Assembly (NCBI GenBank): GCA_041725955.1
Contig: JBGRQE010000103.1
Span: 1-10,909, forward strand
Length of the DNA: 10,909 bases
Direction: 5' to 3'
Source: JBGRPZ01 sp041725955
Lineage (GTDB): Bacteria > Bacteroidota > Bacteroidia > Bacteroidales > JBGRPZ01
The translations under genes were made by a program, and so were the position numbers. The notes beneath the pieces are model-generated. The model was not told the origin of the DNA, did no database searches, and worked only from the letters and a program-made list of their open reading frames with translations. Shown here one piece after another: positions 7,059-10,909 of the stretch (positions are counted from its first letter, which is position 1; every line of letters starts with the position of its first letter).

Positions 7059-7248
7059 ACATAACGGCTTCGCGGTTAACCCGCCGCTTAGAAATACAAC
7101 AACGAACTAAACACGAATGCCTTAAATTTATTTACTGCAGCATTGAAACACTGCACAAATGACTACAATTTCTAATCGAACTACAAAACTTCTAAATTTC
7201 ACAAAACCCAACACGTTACGGCGGTCGGTGTTGAACCGCTTGTTATAA
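7059..7248 (-). repeat. Intact integron attC site
   Basis: AAC (7063-7065) and GTT (7242-7244) mark the two core sites. Inside, GCGGTTAAC (7072-7080) pairs with GTTGAACCGC (7230-7239), leaving G7233 as a single extrahelical base. CCGCCG (7081-7086) pairs with CGGCGG (7219-7224). The stretch between R and L boxes is unpaired. This is the attC architecture recognised by IntI integrases in single-stranded form. It closes the DUF2157-like cassette. The interior of about 130 nt is shared with the other copies. Confidence 0.92.
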
Positions 7249-8316
7249 CGCATTAAACTCTATTTGGCGGTAAAAACTTGATAACCCAACTAGGTAAAAT
7301 AGAATTTATGTACGCATCCACCTTTTCTTCATTCTTCTTGTATTTCACACCTAACCAAATTATAGCAACTCCAAAAAACGAAAGCGCAACCGGAAATAAA
7401 AGCGAATCTCTGAAAACTATATCAGATAAATGGAATAAATATCCATAAACTCCCAATGACCCAAACACTATAAAAGCTTTTCTGTTAAACAAAACAGAAA
7501 TGACTATTAGTAATAGATTTATACAGCAATACAGAAATTTATTCAACTCAGAATCGGAATTCATTGTACTTAAACCTCCCCAAAAACATAATAATCCAAA
7601 CAGGTACAACCAAAATGCGTAATCTTTTTCTGTTTTTCTATCAATAAAATATGTAAATATGAGAATTACCAGTCCAAACAAAAGTGATACAATTCTGCGT
7701 TGCTCCCAATAAGACCCTGTAGATCCAAAAATAATTGGAGTTATATCCATTGATAAAAGCCATAAAGAGAAAGCTATTGGGAATGTTAAAAACGGGAAGT
7801 CATATTTTTTAATAAAAAGCAATCCAACAATAATTGCTGTCACTTCCATAAAAAACCAACCGCTTTTAATCCAAATATAGTAATCTCGGTAATGACCGGG
7901 TGTTTCGAATCCCCACAGATCTAAATAATCCTGAATAGAAAAAACTATTAACGGAACCATAAAAACAGCTGATGTTAATAAAAGTCCGCCAGGAACTTGA
8001 GTTTGTTTAACTTTATACAATTTTCGACCATATAAGAATAGCATTATAAAATACAATACTCCAACAAAGAATAAACCTGCTGAATTATATTTTGCAAATG
8101 CTTCAGTGGCAAACCACGTCATTGCTGAAATAATTATTAATGCACCAAAATAATAAGCAACATTCAATCCTGTAAATGAAGGTTTTGAATCTGCTTTACT
8201 TAATAAAAAATCCCAAATGCTTTCAATTTGTTTTTCTTCTATGATTCCGTTCTTAAACAACTCATTTAAATCATTCTTTGATATTTGAATTTTCATACTT
8301 TCCTTATGCGTTATAA
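7065..8316 (-). mobile_element. Integron gene cassette carrying the DUF2157-like gene
   Basis: A complete 1.25-kb cassette: core at 8315-8317, a 16-nt leader, one gene, then the intact attC at 7059-7248. Its start GTTATAACGCAT (minus strand, 8317 down to 8306) is the exact reverse complement of the R'' flank (12 nt, 7242-7253 on the plus strand). Both ends thus come from one circular molecule. No promoter fits in the leader. Confidence 0.88.
7253..8296 (-). CDS. Polytopic membrane protein, DUF2157-like
   Basis: A 347-residue protein starting at ATG 8296, chosen because AAGGAAAG lies about 5 nt upstream. A longer frame to 8368 would only translate attC sequence. The N-terminus (MKIQISKNDLNELFKNGIIEEKQIESIWDFLL in sense, residues 1-32) is a soluble helical segment like that of DUF2157 proteins. 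It is followed by about nine or ten hydrophobic helices, for example near residues 44-62, 73-90, 103-121, 146-163, 202-218, 226-243, 253-270, 272-290 and 299-316. The tail ends in SWVIKFLPPNRV. DUF2157 has no established function; members are inner-membrane proteins. The stop codon lies within the extended R'' arm of the cassette's attC, so gene and attC are fitted together very tightly. Confidence 0.7.
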   Translation of the reverse strand: MKIQISKNDLNELFKNGIIEEKQIESIWDFLLSKADSKPSFTGLNVAYYFGALIIISAMTWFATEAFAKYNSAGLFFVGVLYFIMLFLYGRKLYKVKQTQVPGGLLLTSAVFMVPLIVFSIQDYLDLWGFETPGHYRDYYIWIKSGWFFMEVTAIIVGLLFIKKYDFPFLTFPIAFSLWLLSMDITPIIFGSTGSYWEQRRIVSLLFGLVILIFTYFIDRKTEKDYAFWLYLFGLLCFWGGLSTMNSDSELNKFLYCCINLLLIVISVLFNRKAFIVFGSLGVYGYLFHLSDIVFRDSLLFPVALSFFGVAIIWLGVKYKKNEEKVDAYINSILPSWVIKFLPPNRV

Positions 8317-8498
8317 CGGCCTCGCGGTTAACCCGCCGCTTAGAAATACAACAACGAACTAAGCACAAAAGCCTTAAATTTATTTATCGCAGCATCAAAG
8401 CACTGCACAAATAACTACAATATTAAACCGAACTCAAAACTCTTAAATTTCTCAAACCCAACACGAAACGGCGGTCGGTGTTGAACCGCTTGTTAGGT
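8311..8498 (-). repeat. Intact integron attC site
   Basis: Cores are AAC at 8315-8317 and GTT at 8492-8494, with the same GCGGTTAAC / GTTGAACCGC L-box pair with one extrahelical base and the same CCGCCG / CGGCGG stem as the 7059-7248 copy. The interior is collinear with that copy and carries scattered substitutions (for example TATCGCAGCATCAAAGCACT). It closes the two-gene membrane cassette. Confidence 0.92.
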
Positions 8499-8512
8499 GG
8501 AAATTAAAATAT

Positions 8513-9592
8513 TCAATTAATATTAATAAGTCCATTAACTTCTTTACTTTTCTTTTTTTGAATTGATTCACTAATAATTCTTAAAGCTTCTCTCACAAGA
8601 ACTATTGATACCAATGATAGTAATATTGGGTAAATAAAGTCATCAAAATAGTAACAAGCAACTATTATTAAACCAAAGAGTATCCATTTTTCAATGTCAG
8701 AATCATTCAAGACATAATACTCTCTTTGTTTTATCTTCGGCAACTGAAATATAAAACGTAAAACCATAAATAAAATTTTAGGTACATAAACAAATATTAA
8801 CTTCATATGAGTTTTAATTGCAAATTCAATTATTGTATCTTCAAACTCAACGGATAAATTTCTGTACCTTAAATATAATTCTATATATAAAATTGAAGCA
8901 ATTGCTGTAATAAGAAGTGGAAAGATTTCATCCTGTATAGAAAACGGAAAGGTTAAAATAAAGAGAAAAGTTACAATTTGCATAAATTGTTCTTTCAAGC
9001 CTCTTATAAGCTTGAATTCATAACCTTTTAAGATATTGTTATTGTTTGATTTTAAATAATATCCCAGTTTTTTTTGTAAAGTTTGAATCTGATGATGAAC
9101 TGTTATTTTTTCATAAACTGAAGCATACTTTTCATAATTAGATTTTTTATGCGTTTTAATTACTGCTTCAAATTTTATAAAATCTTGTTTTCTAAATAAT
9201 TTATTAAACAAGAATATTAATTCAGATCCTTTAATATCTGTTGTAACTTCAACGTCTGATCCAGTATCAGTTATTAAAACACTTTCCCAATAGTAGTCCT
9301 TATTAATTTTTAGAGTTATTTCTTCACCTGCTTTAATAAAAGTTTTACCTCTATTAAGAAACACACTACTTATTACTATACCTTCATCAAGTTTCTTTCC
9401 ATTATATAGTTTAACATTACCAGAAAAACTTTTAAACTTTTTTCCAATTTCATCTGAAATGAGAGATACTTTTAAACTAATAAAAACAAACTTTTCAAAT
9501 GAAAACATATCTTTAATAATGTCAGGGAAAAGGCTAGCAATGGTAGGTGCAATTATTGTTAGTATAATCAATGATAACTCTATAATTTCCAT
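8513..9592 (-). CDS. Membrane protein with N-terminal anchor and beta-rich domain, function unknown (paralogue of the 9675-10532 product)
   Basis: A 359-residue protein not assigned to a named family. An N-terminal hydrophobic helix (residues about 4-22) is followed by a soluble beta-rich domain at about 55-150 (VFLNRGKTFIKAGEEITLKI, then FNKLFRKQDFIKFEAVI). The pattern, an N-x-G turn, an acidic/I-T-L strand and a late hydrophobic-D-F-I-x-F-E strand, resembles a domain often seen in uncharacterised anchored proteins of accessory regions. Hydrophobic segments at about 202-219, 222-241 and 303-335, plus a semi-hydrophobic stretch at 264-284, form a membrane region. The tail is charged (SESIQKKKSKEVNGL). 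It starts at ATG 9592 with only a weak ribosome site. It is the second gene of its cassette, 82 bp after its paralogue, and its stop codon lies just before the attC. Confidence 0.75.
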   Translation of the reverse strand: MEIIELSLIILTIIAPTIASLFPDIIKDMFSFEKFVFISLKVSLISDEIGKKFKSFSGNVKLYNGKKLDEGIVISSVFLNRGKTFIKAGEEITLKINKDYYWESVLITDTGSDVEVTTDIKGSELIFLFNKLFRKQDFIKFEAVIKTHKKSNYEKYASVYEKITVHHQIQTLQKKLGYYLKSNNNNILKGYEFKLIRGLKEQFMQIVTFLFILTFPFSIQDEIFPLLITAIASILYIELYLRYRNLSVEFEDTIIEFAIKTHMKLIFVYVPKILFMVLRFIFQLPKIKQREYYVLNDSDIEKWILFGLIIVACYYFDDFIYPILLSLVSIVLVREALRIISESIQKKKSKEVNGLININ

Positions 9593-9674
9593 AAAATACT
9601 ACTCACAAAATTTATTAAGAATCACTAAATAGTTAATTAACTTTTACCACATTTAACTTCACTTTTTTATTGTA

Positions 9675-10532
9675 TTACACTTCATGTTTATAATAATTTT
9701 TACTTTCAATATCTTTTCCCTTGAGTCTAAAATCATACTTAATAATGTGCTTTGATTGTAATTTTATTCTTTTTTTTAACTGATAGAAAGAACTTAAATT
9801 GTGTCTTAATAATACACCAATAAAAATAGCAAGAATTAAAGATATTATAAACTCACTTTGTAACCCTGTTACCAAATTTATTAATTGGGAAAAAAAATGT
9901 AAAATTATAGGGATAGAGATAAAATAGATGATAATTAACAAAATTTTATATTCCTTAATATTATCCTCGTTTTCAAGTGATTCTACGTGGTGTATTTTTT
10001 TTGTTATATTTTCATCCTCATAAATTGAAATATTTCTATAAATCTGATTTATATCAAATTCACCAATTTTTTCTTCATCAAACTCTTTTAATTCAATAAG
10101 TATCTCTAAATGTATATAATCTCCTTTTTTCATATCACTAATATTAATATTAATCTTTGATTCATTTAAGTTACAAATACAACTTAACTTGTCATTCTTT
10201 TTCTTAATTGAAACATCTTTCCATATGTCTTTATTATTAAGTTCAATTGTTATACTAAAATTAGATTTCGAATTTTTCTTATTAAATAGACAAGATTTAA
10301 TTAAGATACTAGAATTTTCTATAAGAATATTATTAAAATATGATGCTTCCTCTATTATTTTGGGTAAATATTTCGATCTTGGATTAATTATGAAATATGA
10401 AAAAGTAATCCATAGTAGTTTAGATTTTGAAGTCCTTATATTATTATAAAATTTTTTCATCTCTTTACTAAACAAAACAAATATACTTGCAAGTAAAGCA
10501 ATTAGTATTACTTTATTAGTAAAAATTTCCAA
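9675..10532 (-). CDS. Membrane protein with N-terminal anchor and beta-rich domain, TTG start, function unknown
   Basis: A 285-residue protein. The start is TTG at 10532, supported by GGAG 7 nt upstream and by the match of its first residues (MEI...VILIALLASIFVLF) to the neighbour's MEI...LIILTIIAPTIASLF. The plan repeats that of the downstream gene product: anchor helix at about 7-22, soluble beta-rich domain at about 65-150 (FSITIELNNKDIWKDVSI, then MKKGDYIHLEILIEL), and two membrane helices at about 196-218 and 226-243 followed by a basic tail. It lacks the extra C-terminal membrane portion of its partner. The two are probably diverged paralogues that act together, perhaps as a hetero-oligomer; this is inference. 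Function unknown. It is the first gene of the cassette, 30 nt from the attC cut point. The gene is very AT-rich and rich in Asn, Lys and Ile. Confidence 0.75.
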   Translation of the reverse strand: MEIFTNKVILIALLASIFVLFSKEMKKFYNNIRTSKSKLLWITFSYFIINPRSKYLPKIIEEASYFNNILIENSSILIKSCLFNKKNSKSNFSITIELNNKDIWKDVSIKKKNDKLSCICNLNESKININISDMKKGDYIHLEILIELKEFDEEKIGEFDINQIYRNISIYEDENITKKIHHVESLENEDNIKEYKILLIIIYFISIPIILHFFSQLINLVTGLQSEFIISLILAIFIGVLLRHNLSSFYQLKKRIKLQSKHIIKYDFRLKGKDIESKNYYKHEV

Positions 10533-10555
10533 TTAAAGACTCCATTTTTATTTCC

Positions 10556-10745
10556 ACCTAACGGCTTCGCGGTTAACCCGCCGCCTAGAAATACAACAGC
10601 GAACTGAACACGAAAACCTTAAATTTATTTACTGCAGTATCGAAGCACTACACAAATGACTACAATTTCAAAACGAACTACAAAACAGCTAAATTTCTCA
10701 AAACCCAACACGCTACGGCGGTCGGTGTTGAACCGCTTGTTATAC
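10556..10745 (-). repeat. Intact integron attC site
   Basis: Cores are AAC at 10560-10562 and GTT at 10739-10741. The L-box pair with one extrahelical base and the CCGCCG/CGGCGG stem match the other two complete copies, and the interior aligns along its full length. The R'' flank reads GTTATACGTA (10739-10748), which differs from the R' flank (GTTAGGTGG) because they belong to different cassettes. It closes the cassette of the partial gene at the right edge. Confidence 0.92.
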
Positions 10746-10798
10746 GTAAGCGAAAACTTTTCCGCAATCATAAATTTAATATTATAATTCTCTCCAAT

Positions 10799-10909
10799 TC
10801 ATTCTTCATCAGCTCTAAAATTTTCAAAAAGCTCAACTGCCATCTTTAATAAACCAATAAAACTAATTCCAACTACTATTATTCCAATTGAAACCTCTTT
10901 AATAACTGC
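10799..10909 (-). CDS. C-terminal end of a small membrane protein (5' end outside window)
   Basis: An open frame enters from the right edge and ends at TGA (10799-10801), giving 36 visible residues. They contain one hydrophobic helix (IGIIVVGISFIGLLKMAV) and an acidic tail, ELFENFRADEE. The stop lies about 50 bp before an intact attC in the sense direction, so it should be the cargo of the next cassette. A tail-anchored or small membrane protein is suggested, but the missing part could contain any domain. No family is recognised. Confidence 0.55.
   Translation of the reverse strand, partial: AVIKEVSIGIIVVGISFIGLLKMAVELFENFRADEE

Larger units (their letters stand above)
6355..7064 (-). mobile_element. 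Cassette-like segment carrying the cold-shock gene (attC degraded)
   Basis: The segment is bounded by two attC R' cores in the same orientation (AAC at 7063-7065 and at 6353-6355). It therefore occupies one cassette position. The expected R'' arm complementary to its start (GTTATGTTT) is absent. It is either a cassette that lost half of its attC, or a position where a chromosomal csp unit replaced the original content. Confidence 0.5.
8317..10561 (-). mobile_element. Two-gene integron cassette (paralogous membrane proteins)
   Basis: A complete 2.2-kb cassette with two genes and one attC (8311-8498). Its start GTTAGGTGGAAAT (10562 down to 10550) is a perfect 13-nt reverse complement of its R'' flank (8492-8504). 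No attC trace lies in the 82-bp gap between the genes, so they move as one unit. Two-gene cassettes are a minority among integrons. Confidence 0.88.

Noticed and set aside
10189..10449. Plus-strand open frame of 86 codons
   Set aside because: Antisense to the membrane protein gene at 9675-10532; hydrophobic by mirror composition only.
10516..10545. ATG at 10545 with a 9-codon frame overlapping the TTG start at 10532
   Set aside because: The GGAG that serves the TTG lies inside this mini-frame and no ribosome site precedes its own ATG. Its frame differs from the gene, so it is not an alternative start.
7059..10745. Regularly spaced repeats as a CRISPR array or as MITE-type elements
   Set aside because: Spacers are whole genes, the repeats are about 190 bp, there are no target-site duplications, and the end-matching rule between cassette ends fits attC and not a transposon.

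Overview
The window is AT-rich bacterial DNA in which every recognisable gene lies on the minus strand. Protein families (6-bladed beta-propeller, DUF6263-like protein, serine hydrolase with DUF3471 tail, secreted LamG-like protein) point to the Bacteroidota/Ignavibacteriota group. Most genes have a clear AGGAG-type ribosome binding site, which is unusual in classical Bacteroidia and leans towards an Ignavibacteria-like lineage. That placement is an inference from gene style only.

The organising principle is an integron cassette array read on the minus strand. Three complete, almost collinear attC sites of about 190 bp lie at 7059-7248, 8311-8498 and 10556-10745. Each has an R''/R' outer pair, an unpaired spacer, an L''/L' pair with one extrahelical base, and a further GC stem. 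The sequences just outside the cut points agree between the two ends of the same cassette (13, 12 and 9 nt for three cassettes). This is what excision and circularisation of a cassette would require, and ordinary interspersed repeats would not show it. No integrase or attI is visible; with this polarity they would lie beyond the right edge.

From right to left (5' to 3' of the array): the C-terminus of a small membrane protein (10799-10909); a cassette with two diverged paralogous membrane proteins (8513-9592, 9675-10532); a cassette with a DUF2157-like polytopic membrane protein (7253-8296); a cold-shock protein with its own terminator (6665-6874), whose attC survives only as the R' half; and a secreted metallo-beta-lactamase-fold protein with altered zinc ligands (5258-6313), whose attC survives only as the R'' half. 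Further left come a secreted serine hydrolase (3564-5051), a secreted LamG-like protein (2352-3485), a scramblase/LURP-one-like protein (1495-2085), a DUF6263-like exported protein (585-1433) and the N-terminus of a beta-propeller protein (1-537). In this left half only fragments of attC remain (2124-2182, 1449-1488, 561-586).

The array therefore looks intact on the right and progressively eroded on the left, as expected for old distal cassettes of a sedentary chromosomal integron. Most cargo acts in the envelope or outside the cytoplasm. No single pathway connects the genes. The least understood cargo is the two-gene paralogous membrane cassette.
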